33,882 nt of DNA from JBBSNV01 sp964458605 (GCA_964458605.1 CAYWLS010000036.1:1-33882), one strand, 5' to 3'; numbered from the stretch's first letter, positions 9,939 to 20,018 are shown. Notes: generated by a model not told the origin, from the sequence alone. Numbers and translations: made by a program.

Positions 9939-11303
9939 TCAGGCCGGGGCCCGGGCGCGACCCTTGCGCGTGCGCCGGTCGAGGTCGATCAGGTAGTAGA
10001 ACGATTCTTCTTCGATGGTGTGGCGCGGCGAAGCATTGAAATGACGGTTGATGTACTGCTTCTTGGCCTCGATATCGGCGCGCATCTCGGCTTCCGACGG
10101 CAGCTCGACCTGGCCTTTCTCGATGGCGCAGATCCAGCGCGACTGGTACTCGAAAATCTGGTTCAGCGCGTTGGCGGTCGAGTTGAGCATGCCGACGAAA
10201 TACAGACCCTTCCAGCCCGGCGCGATCACCCGCTTGTAGAGATCGACCGCGTTGTTCTCGACCGGCACGATCGACGGGGGAATGAACGGCAGGTCGATCA
10301 GATAGCCGGTGGCGGCGATCATCACGTCGAATTCCTCGTCGGTGCCGTCGTTGAAATAGATGCGCTTGCCTTCGATCCGGTCGATGCCCTGCTTGACCGT
10401 GACGCGGCGGTAGGCGATGTGCTGGATCAGCACCGCGCTGGTGGTGGGATGGGCGCGCCGGGTCAGCGGCTTGAAGCCCAGGTCGGTCATGCGGCCATGC
10501 ACCAGGTAGACCAGGAACGCGATCAGCCGGCGCCGCAGCCAGTCCGGGATCCAGCGCCGATAGAGCTTCATCGTCACGTCGGTGAACGGCCGGCCGAAGA
10601 TCAGCTTGGGCGCGATCATCACGCCGGAGCGCGCCACCATCACCGTGCGCGGCGAGGTCACGCACACGTCGCTGGCGATGTCGCAGGCGCTGTTGCCGAC
10701 GCCGACCACGCAAATGCGCTTGCCCACGAACGGCTCGGGCTCGCGATAGTCGTGCGAGTGCAGGTACTGGCCGGCGAACCTGTCGCGCAGCTCCGGCACG
10801 TGCAGCGGCAGCGAAAGGTGGCCCGAGGCCACCACCACGCGGTCGAACAGCTCGACCGTGCCGTCGGCCAGCTCGACCTGCCATTGCGGATCCTCGGCCC
10901 GGTATTGCGGGCCGGGCCGCACATTGACCACTTTGGCGTTGAAGCGGATGCGGCGCACCACGTCGAAACGCTCGGCATAGGCGATCAGGTAGCGGTGCAT
11001 GTCCCAGTGGTCGGGGAACAACTGTACCTCGTCGTCGAACTGGAAGTCGCTGAAGCAGGTGACGTTGCGCGCGGTGTTGATGTGCAGGGTGCGATAGGCC
11101 GAGGAGCGCCCGCTGTCGTTGCGGTAGCACCACAAGCCGCCGATCTGCGAGCCGATCTCGAACACCGTCACGTCGTCGAAGCCGTTCTGCAGCAGGTATT
11201 TGGCGGCGCTCAGGCCGGCCGCGCCGGCGCCGATCACGGCGAAGCGGCGGCGCGAACGGACCGGCGCATCGACGGCCGGTGCGGTGTGGTTAAGGCTGTC
11301 CAT
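9939..11303 (-). CDS. Flavin-containing monooxygenase (FMO/Baeyer-Villiger superfamily)
   Basis: FAD- and NADPH-dependent class B monooxygenase that inserts one oxygen atom into a ketone or a soft nucleophile. Of 454 residues, the FAD motif GAGAAG is at 25-30. The FMO signature FAGQYLHSHDY is at 176-186, and the NADPH motif GVGNSA at 201-206. The signature carries Tyr, not the W(P/D) of type I Baeyer-Villiger enzymes, so this is FMO-like. Some FMOs nevertheless perform Baeyer-Villiger chemistry. GGAGGG lies ahead of the ATG at 11303. It is flanked by a short-chain dehydrogenase and an ene-reductase, which suggests that the substrate is a carbonyl compound formed in the same pathway. Confidence 0.9.
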   Translation of the reverse strand: MDSLNHTAPAVDAPVRSRRRFAVIGAGAAGLSAAKYLLQNGFDDVTVFEIGSQIGGLWCYRNDSGRSSAYRTLHINTARNVTCFSDFQFDDEVQLFPDHWDMHRYLIAYAERFDVVRRIRFNAKVVNVRPGPQYRAEDPQWQVELADGTVELFDRVVVASGHLSLPLHVPELRDRFAGQYLHSHDYREPEPFVGKRICVVGVGNSACDIASDVCVTSPRTVMVARSGVMIAPKLIFGRPFTDVTMKLYRRWIPDWLRRRLIAFLVYLVHGRMTDLGFKPLTRRAHPTTSAVLIQHIAYRRVTVKQGIDRIEGKRIYFNDGTDEEFDVMIAATGYLIDLPFIPPSIVPVENNAVDLYKRVIAPGWKGLYFVGMLNSTANALNQIFEYQSRWICAIEKGQVELPSEAEMRADIEAKKQYINRHFNASPRHTIEEESFYYLIDLDRRTRKGRARAPA

Positions 11304-11360
11304 GGCATGTCCCTCCGCTACGCTGGCGTTCGGCCTGTCGGCCTGTCGCTGCTCTACCGT

Positions 11361-12158
11361 TCATTGCGCCGTCCAGCCGCCGTCGACGATCAGCGAACTG
11401 CCGGTGACGAAACTGGCCGCGTCGGACGCCAGGAACAGCGCCGGCCCGATCAGCTCCTCGGGCCGGCCGAAGCGGCCGAGCGGCGTTGCCGCCTCGAATG
11501 CCCGGCGCGACTCGGGCGAACGCTGCCGGGTCAGGGGCGTGTCGATGAAGCCCGGCGCGATGGCGTTGACCCGCACGCCGAACGGCGCCAGTTCCAGCGC
11601 CAGGGTCCGGGTCAACTGGATCACCGCCGCCTTGGCCGCGGCATAGGGCGCGATCTCGGCCATGCCGACATGGCCGGTGATCGAGCCGATATTGACGATG
11701 CTGCCGATGCGGCGCCGCTGCATCGCCGGTACCACGGCGCGGCACATCAGGAAGGTGCCGCGCACATGGACATGCAGCAGCGAATCGAACTCGGCCTGGC
11801 TGAACTGAACCAGCGGCTTGCGGATGTTGTGGCCGGCGCCGTTGAGCAGGATGTCGATATTGCCGAAGCGCCGGCTGGCGCCCTCGACCGCCGCGGCCAC
11901 GCTGGCCTCGTCGGCCACATCGGCGGCGAACGCGGCGACCTGGCGGCCGCTGCCGGCGGCGATTTCCTGCGCGCTGCGCTCGGCCGCCGCCGCGTCGCGA
12001 TCGACGATGGCGACGTCGGCGCCGCTGCAGGCAAAGCCCCAGGCCATCGCCCGACACAGCCCGGAGCCGCCGCCGGTGACCAGCGCGGTGCGGCCGGTCA
12101 GGTCGAAGCCATGCCGCACCGCATCGCGCTCGGGCAGGCCCTCGGGTGCGCCACTCAT
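11361..12158 (-). CDS. Short-chain dehydrogenase/reductase (SDR, classical type)
   Basis: NAD(P)-dependent alcohol/ketone oxidoreductase of 265 residues. The Rossmann motif begins at Thr28 (TGGGSGLC); its usual third glycine is Cys35 here. The structural NAG-type motif is NGAG at 106-109. The catalytic set is Ser159 (NIGSITGH), Tyr172 and Lys176 (YAAAK). The Asp after the second beta strand (IVDRD) favours NAD(H) over NADP(H). The ending IVDGGWTAQ is the normal SDR tail. The start at 12158 has AAGGGA upstream. It lies 39 nt after the hydrolase gene and 57 nt before the monooxygenase gene in the same operon. Likely role: oxidation of a secondary alcohol, or reduction of the reverse kind, ahead of oxygen insertion. 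Confidence 0.9.
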   Translation of the reverse strand: MSGAPEGLPERDAVRHGFDLTGRTALVTGGGSGLCRAMAWGFACSGADVAIVDRDAAAAERSAQEIAAGSGRQVAAFAADVADEASVAAAVEGASRRFGNIDILLNGAGHNIRKPLVQFSQAEFDSLLHVHVRGTFLMCRAVVPAMQRRRIGSIVNIGSITGHVGMAEIAPYAAAKAAVIQLTRTLALELAPFGVRVNAIAPGFIDTPLTRQRSPESRRAFEAATPLGRFGRPEELIGPALFLASDAASFVTGSSLIVDGGWTAQ

Positions 12159-12197
12159 CGCATGTCCCTTTCGTGCCGGAGATTGCGCGTCATCGCC

Positions 12198-13067
12198 TCA
12201 CTCATGGGGATGGGCGAAGGCGAAGGCATCGCCATGGCGGCGGATATAGCCGACCGACGGCGCCAGGAAATGGGCCGGCATGATCAGGGTTCGGGTATCG
12301 GCGTGCTGCTCCATCAGGCGACGGCGCGAGGCGGCCGATTGGGCCGGATCGGCGCAGGCGATCGAGGACCAGTCGGGCCGGATGAACTGCAGCGGCGAAT
12401 GGATCACGTCGCCGCTGAACACGCCGCGGGCAGCGCCGGATTTCAGGTTGACCACCACCGTGCCGGGCGTGTGGCCGGGACAGGGCTCCAGCCAGATGCC
12501 GTCCTCGATGGCGTGGTCGTCGTCGACCACCAGCGCTCGCTCGGCATGGACCAGCGGCAGGATGCTGTCGGCGAAAGCCAGGTCGTGCATGCCCCGCTCG
12601 CCGCGCGCATGCATGGCGCTGCGGTGGTCGTATTCGCTGCGCGCCATGATGTAGCGGGCGCGCGGGAAGGTCGGCACCCAATGGCCGTCCTGCAGCCGCG
12701 TGTTCCAGCCGACATGGTCCCAGTGCAGATGGGTGCACATCACGAAATCGACCTCCTCCGGCTTGACGCCGGCCGCGGCCAGGCTGGCCAGGAAATCGGT
12801 GTCGCGGTGATGGCCGATCGGCCGCGCCGGGCGCTCCTTGTCGTTGCCCATGCAGGTGTCGATCAGGATGGTGTGACGGCCGGTGCGCAGCACGAAGCTA
12901 TGGAAACTCAACCGCATCTGGCCGGTCGCTGGGTCCACGATCGGCCCCAGCCAGTCGTGGCCATGGGTCGCTGCCGCGTCGTAGCCGAGAAAGAACTCGT
13001 CGGGCCGGATGAACGGACCTTCGTATTCCACAGCGCGGCCGATGCGGAATTCGCCGAGCGCGATCAT
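12198..13067 (-). CDS. Metallo-beta-lactamase-fold hydrolase (possible lactonase/esterase)
   Basis: Zinc hydrolase of 289 residues in the class that includes AHL-lactonases. The metal ligands are visible: His113, His115, Asp117 and His118 in THLHWDH, then His199 (CPGHTPG), Asp220 (FSGD) and His266 (MPAHF). There is no signal peptide, so it is cytoplasmic. Within the operon it sits between the importer and the redox enzymes. Opening of a lactone or ester produced by the monooxygenase is a reasonable inference but not proven; thioester or other hydrolysis is equally possible from the fold. The gene begins 86 nt after the binding-protein gene. Confidence 0.88.
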   Translation of the reverse strand: MIALGEFRIGRAVEYEGPFIRPDEFFLGYDAAATHGHDWLGPIVDPATGQMRLSFHSFVLRTGRHTILIDTCMGNDKERPARPIGHHRDTDFLASLAAAGVKPEEVDFVMCTHLHWDHVGWNTRLQDGHWVPTFPRARYIMARSEYDHRSAMHARGERGMHDLAFADSILPLVHAERALVVDDDHAIEDGIWLEPCPGHTPGTVVVNLKSGAARGVFSGDVIHSPLQFIRPDWSSIACADPAQSAASRRRLMEQHADTRTLIMPAHFLAPSVGYIRRHGDAFAFAHPHE

Positions 13068-13153
13068 GGAAGTTTTCTCCTATCCCTCGGAATCGGCGAC
13101 CCGCAGGGCCGGCGGGACTGCCCCGCCGGCCCGCCAGGCCGCGCCTTGCGGCA

Positions 13154-14194
13154 TCAGCATTTGGGTTCCGATTGCGGGACCGTCTTCCACAGGATGTCGT
13201 CGGCCACCAGAGGCTTCTTCAGCATCTTCGACTTCAGCAGGAAGTCGTTCCATACCGGGAAGCTCGACTTGGGGAAGGTCATCTTCAGCACCGGAATCTC
13301 GTCCTTCACCATCTGGCGGAATTGCTCCTCGGACAGTTCGCCGGCCGACAGCCTGGTCTTCATGATGCCGACCAGCTCGTCGAAGTTCTTGGGATCATGG
13401 ATCCAGCAATAGGCCTTCTCATGGGCCTTGATCAGCGCCGTAACGATTTCGGGGCGGCTTTCGACCGTCTTGCGCAGCGCCGCGACCCCCTGGTAGGTAA
13501 TGCCCCGGAAATTGGCCGGTCCTTCGCCCTTTCGCAGATCGACCAACACCTGGCCGATGCCCAGCTTCATGGCGACGTTCGGTCCGGGCGACAGGGTGAT
13601 GAATACATCGACGCGACCCGCCTGGAGCGCCGGCAGGGCGGTGGGTGACAATCCGACGCCCAGAAATGTGATGTCCTTGTCCGGATCAAGGCCAGCATCG
13701 ACCGCCATGGCGCGCATGAACATCTCGCTATCTGCCCCGCGCGCTGTGATGCCCCAGGTCTTTCCCTTAAAATCAGCCATGACCTGCGGATACTGCCCCT
13801 TGTGCGGTAGATCGACCTTGGTGCTGGCGACCACCACGTAAGGCATTCCGATATTGCCGGTGACCACCACCTCGTCCAGTCCCTGCTCCCGCGCCACGCC
13901 GACATTGTTGGGCGGTTGGAAACCGAAATCGATCGTGCCGCTGCCCAGCATCGAATTCATCAGCGGGCCGTTGCCGACCGTGATGAAGCTGGGATTTATG
14001 CCGGCCTCTTTGTAGAAGCCCTTGGCGTCGGCGACGTAGACATTCATGTGGAAGGTCTGACCTGGATAGACGCCTATATTGACGTTCTCCAGCTTGTCGG
14101 CGGCACCGGCCGGCGCCGCCAGCGCAAGCGCCGCCGCGAATCCCGCCGCCAGCACGCTGCGGCGGCCCGATTGCTTCATCCTGTCCTTTTTCAT
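13154..14194 (-). CDS. ABC transporter periplasmic substrate-binding protein (NMT1/SsuA-like)
   Basis: Periplasmic receptor of the importer encoded just upstream. The 346-residue precursor starts with a signal peptide of about 31 residues (basic KKDRMKQSGRR, then SVLAAGFAAALALAAPAGA). The mature part shows the NMT1/TauA/SsuA-type pattern: YVADAKGFYKEAGI near the N-terminus, and GSGTIDFGFQPPNNVGVAREQG, where the ligand pocket forms. This family carries sulfonates, nitriles, thiamine precursors, aromatic acids and others, so the ligand is not predictable. AGGGAGG before the ATG at 14194 decides the start over the internal Met6. It is separated from the permease gene by 63 nt. Confidence 0.9.
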   Translation of the reverse strand: MKKDRMKQSGRRSVLAAGFAAALALAAPAGAADKLENVNIGVYPGQTFHMNVYVADAKGFYKEAGINPSFITVGNGPLMNSMLGSGTIDFGFQPPNNVGVAREQGLDEVVVTGNIGMPYVVVASTKVDLPHKGQYPQVMADFKGKTWGITARGADSEMFMRAMAVDAGLDPDKDITFLGVGLSPTALPALQAGRVDVFITLSPGPNVAMKLGIGQVLVDLRKGEGPANFRGITYQGVAALRKTVESRPEIVTALIKAHEKAYCWIHDPKNFDELVGIMKTRLSAGELSEEQFRQMVKDEIPVLKMTFPKSSFPVWNDFLLKSKMLKKPLVADDILWKTVPQSEPKC

Positions 14195-14257
14195 GGTTCC
14201 CTCCCTGGTGTGTTCTGATTTGGTTGTGGGCGCGGACCGGCGCTTGCCTTGTTCGCC

Positions 14258-15124
14258 TCACTTCTTGCTGGAGGCGTCGGTCCAGCCGCCCAGCAACTTG
14301 GTTTCGACCCAATCGGCCAGGATGGTGAGGATGACGGCGAACACCGCCATCACCACCAGAATGGCCAGCACCGCGTCCATGCGCAGGATGCCGGAGTAGT
14401 ACATGATGAGCTGGCCCAGCCCGGCCTTGGAGGCCAGCATCTCGCTGGTCACCACGCCGAGGAACGAATAGATCAGCGCCAGCTTCAGGCCGGCGAACAC
14501 GCTGGGAATGGCCCAAGGCAGCATGATCTTGGTGAATTGCTGGCGCGGTGTGCAGCCCAGCGAGCGGCTGAGCCGGATCAGGTTGGGATCGACGTTGCGG
14601 ATGCCGGCATAGGTGTTCAGCAGGACGATAAAGAAGCCCAGGCTGAAGGCCAGCGCCACCTTCGAGGTGATTCCGATGCCAAACCACAGGATGAAGATCG
14701 GCGCCAACGCGATGCGCGGCATGCTATTGAGTGCCGTGAGGAAGGGATCGACCACGCGCTTCAGGCTGGGAAACTCGAATAGCAGCAAGCCCACCGCGAC
14801 GCCCGCAACGCCGGACAGCGCAAAGGCGATCAGCATCGCCAACAAGGTGTCGAACGCGTTGGGCAGAACCTCGCCAAAAAAATTGAAATATAGGAATTTG
14901 GCCACATCGTCGGGGCTGCTGAAGAAGAAGCGCTTCAGCCAGCCCATATGCACGACGAACCACCAGATGGCCGCAAACCCTGCCAGGATCGCGACCCGGG
15001 CGCAGAACAGCTTGATCGCCTGGCGCACGGTGTCGCGCCGCTGCTGGCGCGCGCGCAGCTCCTGCACGCCTTCGGCGAGCGGCGAGTCGTCGGGCCTCAT
15101 CTGGCCGGAAGGTATCGCGCTCAT
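14258..15124 (-). CDS. ABC transporter inner-membrane permease (SsuC/TauC-like)
   Basis: Inner-membrane channel subunit of 288 residues with about six transmembrane helices (for example KLFCARVAILAGFAAIWWFV, LLAMLIAFALSGVAGVAVGL and VALAFSLGFFIVLLNTYAGI). The cytoplasmic EAA loop that docks on the ATPase is recognisable as SRSLGCTPRQQFTKIMLPWA. The start at 15124 is chosen because its ATG overlaps the TGA of the ATPase gene (ATGA), indicating translational coupling; the frame extending to 15631 is antisense-like and unrelated. Together with the ATPase and binding protein it forms a complete importer. Confidence 0.92.
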   Translation of the reverse strand: MSAIPSGQMRPDDSPLAEGVQELRARQQRRDTVRQAIKLFCARVAILAGFAAIWWFVVHMGWLKRFFFSSPDDVAKFLYFNFFGEVLPNAFDTLLAMLIAFALSGVAGVAVGLLLFEFPSLKRVVDPFLTALNSMPRIALAPIFILWFGIGITSKVALAFSLGFFIVLLNTYAGIRNVDPNLIRLSRSLGCTPRQQFTKIMLPWAIPSVFAGLKLALIYSFLGVVTSEMLASKAGLGQLIMYYSGILRMDAVLAILVVMAVFAVILTILADWVETKLLGGWTDASSKK

Positions 15125-15966
15125 ACGACCATCTCGGCGGCCAGATCGGCCCAGATTCGCCGGTGGTAGTCGTGGTAGCGGGAATCGTTCTGCAAGGCGT
15201 TGATGTTGCGCGGCCGCTCCAGATCGACGGCGATCTGCGACTTGATCGAGCCCGGTCGTGCCGTACACACCAGGATCTTGTCGGCCAGGACGATCGCCTC
15301 CGCCAGGTCGTGGGTGATGAACAGCACCGTGCGCTTGTCGCGCTCCCACAGCCGCAACAGGCCCTGCTCCAGCATCAGCTTGGTGTGGGCATCGAGGGCG
15401 CCGAACGGCTCGTCCATCAGCAGCACCGGGCTCGGCATCATGAACGTGCGGGCCAGCGCCACACGCTGGCGCATGCCGTGCGACAACTGCCGGGGATAGG
15501 CATTCTCGAAGCCGGAAAGGCCAACCATGGCGATCAGCTCGCGCGCCTGCTCCGCCGCGCCGCGCGGCAGCTCGTGCGCGCACATTCTCACTTCGACGCC
15601 GAACATCACGTTGTCGAGCACCGTGCGCCATGGCAGCAACGCATCCTGGGCGAACATGTAGGCGATGTCGTGCCGCCCCGCGCGCGGCGGCTGATTGCCG
15701 ATCGCGACGTTACCCGCCTGCTGCGCCTCCAGACCGGCAATGATGTTGAGGATGGTGGTCTTGCCGCAGCCGCTGGGACCGACGATGACGACGAACTCGC
15801 CCGGCGCGACGCTAAAATTGGCCTCGCGCACCGCCAGAAGGCCGCTGGCGAAGCGATGGGAGAGACTGTCGACCGTGACGCCGCTATCCCGTTTCGCGGT
15901 CGCCGACATTGCGGTAGCGCTCATCGCGCTGGCGGTCGCCGCGGCGGCGCCGGTGACAGATTTCAT
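15121..15966 (-). CDS. ABC transporter ATP-binding protein (SsuB/TauB-like)
   Basis: Energises the importer at the inner face of the membrane. The 281 residues show Walker A GPSGCGKTT (63-71), the Q-loop Gln107 (FAQDALLPW), the signature LSHGMRQR (161-168), where the usual LSGG is altered, Walker B VLLMDEP (181-187) and the switch His219 (FITHD). The first 25 residues are Ala/Ser/Thr-rich with an MSATA repeat and contain other possible Met starts. The true N-terminus may be shorter. It is the first gene of the seven-gene minus-strand series, with a promoter and GntR-type operator just upstream. Confidence 0.92.
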   Translation of the reverse strand: MKSVTGAAAATASAMSATAMSATAKRDSGVTVDSLSHRFASGLLAVREANFSVAPGEFVVIVGPSGCGKTTILNIIAGLEAQQAGNVAIGNQPPRAGRHDIAYMFAQDALLPWRTVLDNVMFGVEVRMCAHELPRGAAEQARELIAMVGLSGFENAYPRQLSHGMRQRVALARTFMMPSPVLLMDEPFGALDAHTKLMLEQGLLRLWERDKRTVLFITHDLAEAIVLADKILVCTARPGSIKSQIAVDLERPRNINALQNDSRYHDYHRRIWADLAAEMVV

Positions 15967-16000
15967 CGAACACTCCGTGCGTCACGTCTGTGACAGGCGT

Positions 16001-16012
16001 AATGTCAACAAT
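16001..16012. promoter_or_regulatory. GntR-type operator, importer operon (one mismatch)
   Basis: AATGTCAACAAT matches the 12-bp ATTGT-NN-ACAAT palindrome of the other island promoters with one mismatch. It would lie just downstream of the predicted transcription start of the importer operon, a position suited to repression. Confidence 0.6.
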
Positions 16013-16027
16013 CACACAAGAATACAA

Positions 16028-16054
16028 ATTAAATAACGCGTTCTGGCGTGTCAA
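16028..16054 (-). promoter_or_regulatory. Putative sigma-70 promoter of the seven-gene catabolic operon
   Basis: On the minus strand, an exact -35 hexamer TTGACA (16049-16054) is followed after 15 nt by TTTAAT (16028-16033), which is 5 of 6 to the consensus. The spacing is shorter than ideal. Initiation would be near 16020, so the operator at 16001-16012 falls in the early transcribed region. Confidence 0.5.
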
Positions 16055-16313
16055 GCCAACTGCCGCCGCGACAGCGGCGACAACGACATCGCCGCGATCG
16101 CCACGAATGCAGTGCATGTGGTTGGAGAATCGCCGCCTCGCCGGCGCACCGAGGCCGCCCCCATCGCTTATTGCGGCGCAACAAATACGGCGATGCCAAT
16201 TGATGCGCTGCATCATCAAAAAATCGAATGATGCGTTGATAGCTGGTTTCCCGCCATCCGCAGTTGGGTGTTCGTTGCTGCATCGCAGCAGGCCCTGTTG
16301 CGTGCGGCTATCT

Positions 16314-17675
<1,362 letters not shown>

Positions 17676-17706
17676 GCAAATCCTCCTGCCGAGCGGCAAC
17701 GCAGCG

Positions 17707-17735
17707 CATACAATCACGCTTTGCCTTATTGTCAA
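17707..17735 (-). promoter_or_regulatory. Candidate promoter of the biotin carboxylase gene
   Basis: On the minus strand, TTGACA (17730-17735) lies inside the operator and is followed after 17 nt by TGTATG (17707-17712), a weak -10. Overlap of -35 and operator would let the repressor block polymerase directly. Confidence 0.35.
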
Positions 17736-17739
17736 CAAT
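17728..17739. promoter_or_regulatory. GntR-type operator between biotin carboxylase and CoA-transferase 1
   Basis: ATTGTCAACAAT has perfect 5-bp arms around a 2-bp centre, the classical GntR/FCD layout (TTGT-NN-ACAA core). It sits between divergent genes and could control both. Confidence 0.65.
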
Positions 17740-17842
17740 CTGCTTGACAGCATTCGGCCCGGCCGGAACAGTTCGACGACGGTGGCCGGCCTCGGGCGTG
17801 CGTGTCGCGTCACCGCGCGCCGCGCACGCCGGGACGGTTGCG

Positions 17843-19102
17843 ATGCAGACAGACACCACGACGGAAATCGGTCCGCTTCAGGGCATCAGGGTCGTCGAAT
17901 TCGGATCGACCGTGGCGGCGCCGTTCTGCTGCCGGCTGCTGGCGGATTTCGGCGCCGAGGTCATCAAGATAGAACCGCCGGAAGGCGATATCCTGCGCTG
18001 GATCGGCGTGCAGCACGAGGGCGTCAATCTCTACGGCACCAGCGTGTTGCGCAACAAGCGGCTGGTGGCGCTCGATCTCAAGCAGCCCCGCGCGCTGGCC
18101 CTGGCGCGCCGCCTGGCCGAGCGGGCCGATATCGTGGTGGAGAATTTCCGACCAGGCACCTTGGAACGCCTGGGATTGGGTTACGAGACTCTGGCCGCCG
18201 CCAATCCCGGCCTGGTCATGGTGCGCATCAGCGGCTTCGGCCAGAGCGGACCCTATCGCGAGCGCGCCGGCTACGGCGTGGTGGCCGAGGCGATGGCCGG
18301 TGTGCGCCACATGACCGGCGATCCCGACCGGCCGCCGGCCCGGGTCGGCGTGGCGATGACCGACCAGCTCACCGCGGTCTATGCCGCATTCGGCGCCATG
18401 ATGGCGCTGCGCCATCGCGATGCCACCGGGCGCGGCCAGGTGGTGGATGCGGCGCTGTACGAATGCGCCTTTTCGCTGATGGAGCAGCATGTGCCGGCAT
18501 ACGACAAGGTCGGCCTGGTGCCGGCGCGCGCCGGCTCGGGCCTGGCGGACGCTGCGCCCAACAACCTCTACGACGCCGCCAACGGCGCCTATATCCACAT
18601 CGCCGCCAATGGCGATGCCGTGTTCCGCCGCTTCATGGAGACCATCGGTCGCGCCGATCTGGCCCAGTCGCCGCACTTCCGCACCGCCGGCGATCGCGCC
18701 GCCAACAAGGACCAGCTCGACGCCGCCATCAACGCCTGGACGCGCGAGCGCGGCGCCGGCGCGATCGAGACCACCCTGGTGGCGGCCGGGGTGCCGGCCT
18801 CGCGCGTCTTCACCATGGCCGACATCTTTGCCGATCCGCACTATCGGGCGCGCGACATGCTGCTATCGGTGCCCCATCCCACGCTGGGCGCGGTGGCGCA
18901 GGCCGGCATCGCGCCTAAGCTGTCCGCCAGTCCCGGCCAGGTCGCCTGGGCCGGCGCGCGGCTGGGCGAACACACCACCCAGGTGCTGCGCGAGGTGCTG
19001 GGCGTCGATTCCGCTACCATTGCCGCCCTGCAACGCGACAAGGCGATCGTCTGCGCCGAGGCTGGGGCGCAAGACGCGGCCGGCAACCGCGCCGCAAGCT
19101 AG
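17843..19102 (+). CDS. Class III CoA-transferase, CaiB/BaiF family (paralogue 1)
   Basis: Moves CoA from a donor thioester to a free carboxylic acid, so it activates a substrate without ATP. It has 419 residues. The nucleophilic Asp of the family corresponds to Asp174 in VAMTDQLTAVYAAFG. Family blocks include LLADFGAEVIKIE, ENFRPGTLERLGLGYE and RISGFGQSGPY. The ATG at 17843 is preferred over the longer frame because the family N-terminus (GPLQGIRVVEFGS) starts just after it; the ribosome site is weak (GGGACGG). It is nearly co-linear with the second CaiB gene at 24603, without gaps through Asp174. It is followed after 9 nt by the SMP-30 gene, giving a two-gene operon. Confidence 0.92.
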   Translation: MQTDTTTEIGPLQGIRVVEFGSTVAAPFCCRLLADFGAEVIKIEPPEGDILRWIGVQHEGVNLYGTSVLRNKRLVALDLKQPRALALARRLAERADIVVENFRPGTLERLGLGYETLAAANPGLVMVRISGFGQSGPYRERAGYGVVAEAMAGVRHMTGDPDRPPARVGVAMTDQLTAVYAAFGAMMALRHRDATGRGQVVDAALYECAFSLMEQHVPAYDKVGLVPARAGSGLADAAPNNLYDAANGAYIHIAANGDAVFRRFMETIGRADLAQSPHFRTAGDRAANKDQLDAAINAWTRERGAGAIETTLVAAGVPASRVFTMADIFADPHYRARDMLLSVPHPTLGAVAQAGIAPKLSASPGQVAWAGARLGEHTTQVLREVLGVDSATIAALQRDKAIVCAEAGAQDAAGNRAAS

Positions 19103-19111
19103 GAGGGTGCC

Positions 19112-20002
19112 ATGGCGGATATCGCGCATTTCCGACTGCGCCCCGAAGACATCGACTATGTCGGCCGCGATCTCAGCCGGCCGGAATGCGTGCTGACCCA
19201 GCCGGACGGCGCGCTATTGGTGTCGGACAATCGCGGCGGCGTCAGCCGCATCGGCGCCGACGGCGGCCAATCGCTGATCGGTGCCATGGGCGGCGACCCC
19301 AACGGCCTGGCGATGGATCGCGCCGGCACCATCTACGTCGCCAATATCGGCGACGGCCGGCTGCACCGCCTACAACAGGATGGCCGCTCCGAGGTGATGC
19401 TCGACCAGTTCGATGGCCGCAAGCTGGGCGCGGTCAATTTCGCCTATGTCGATACCCAGGACCGGCTGTGGATCACCGTGTCGACCGTGACCGAGCCCCG
19501 CGCCCAGGCCATCAAGTCGCCGCGACCCGATGGCTATATCCTGCGCCGCGACCCTGCGGGCTGGCGGCGCGTCGCCCAGGGCTTCCACTTCACCAACGAG
19601 ATCCGCATCGATCGCGACAACCGTTACCTCTATGTCGCGGAAAGCGCGATCGGCGGCATCAGCCGGCTCGACTTGCACCCCGACGGCAGCCTGGGAGCGC
19701 GCCAACCCTTCGGCCCGCAGCCGCTGTTTGCCGGGGCCATCGTCGACGGCATCGCCTTCGACGCCGCCGGCAATCTATGGGTCACCGAAGTCACGCGCAG
19801 CGCGCTGATCGTGCTGCAGCCCGACGGCACGGCGATCACCGTGTTCGAGGATCCGGCGGGCAGCCATATCCACTTCCCCACCAGCCTGGCGTTCGGCGGA
19901 CCGGATCTGCGCACCGCCTATGTCGGGTCGCTGCGGATGAACCGGCTGGCCCGGTTCCGCGCGCCGATCCCGGGCCAGAAGCTGCGCCACTGGCCCGATT
20001 AA
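19112..20002 (+). CDS. SMP-30/gluconolactonase/LRE-like hydrolase
   Basis: Six-bladed beta-propeller metal enzyme, typically a lactonase, of 296 residues. The metal ligands expected for the family are visible as Glu25 (RPECVL), Asn162 (FTNEIRID) and Asp212 (VDGIAFD), with spacing like that of regucalcin. Propeller repeats such as PNGLAMDRAGTIYVANI and IAFDAAGNLWVTEV recur along the chain. There is no signal peptide, so it is cytoplasmic. AGGAGGG precedes the ATG at 19112. Encoded directly after CoA-transferase 1, it could hydrolyse a lactone to the hydroxy acid that the transferase then activates; this order of steps is inference. It converges on carboxyltransferase 1 with only 16 nt between. 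Confidence 0.88.
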   Translation: MADIAHFRLRPEDIDYVGRDLSRPECVLTQPDGALLVSDNRGGVSRIGADGGQSLIGAMGGDPNGLAMDRAGTIYVANIGDGRLHRLQQDGRSEVMLDQFDGRKLGAVNFAYVDTQDRLWITVSTVTEPRAQAIKSPRPDGYILRRDPAGWRRVAQGFHFTNEIRIDRDNRYLYVAESAIGGISRLDLHPDGSLGARQPFGPQPLFAGAIVDGIAFDAAGNLWVTEVTRSALIVLQPDGTAITVFEDPAGSHIHFPTSLAFGGPDLRTAYVGSLRMNRLARFRAPIPGQKLRHWPD

Positions 20003-20018
20003 CCGCGGACGGCCGGCG

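Larger units (their letters stand above)
15967..16313. other. Intergenic control region upstream of the importer operon
   Basis: 347 bp between the stop of the biotin carboxylase gene and the importer start, both on the minus strand. It is AT-richer than its surroundings. It holds a promoter (16028-16054), a GntR-type operator (16001-16012) and a separate inverted repeat GTCAC-N4-GTGAC at 15981-15994. I see no gene in it. The half near the carboxylase (16060-16313) holds nothing I can name. Confidence 0.6.

Noticed and set aside
9639..13412. A 1257-codon open frame on the plus strand
   Set aside because: It lies antisense to the ene-reductase, monooxygenase, SDR, hydrolase and binding-protein genes. 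There is no recognisable domain and the composition is typical of a shadow frame.
17741..17772. TTGACA at 17744-17749 as the -35 of a promoter for CoA-transferase 1
   Set aside because: The best -10 at 17-nt spacing (AACAGT) is only 3 of 6 and sits in a GC-rich stretch. The corresponding hexamer in paralogue 2 is TTGCCA, so I did not list it as a feature.
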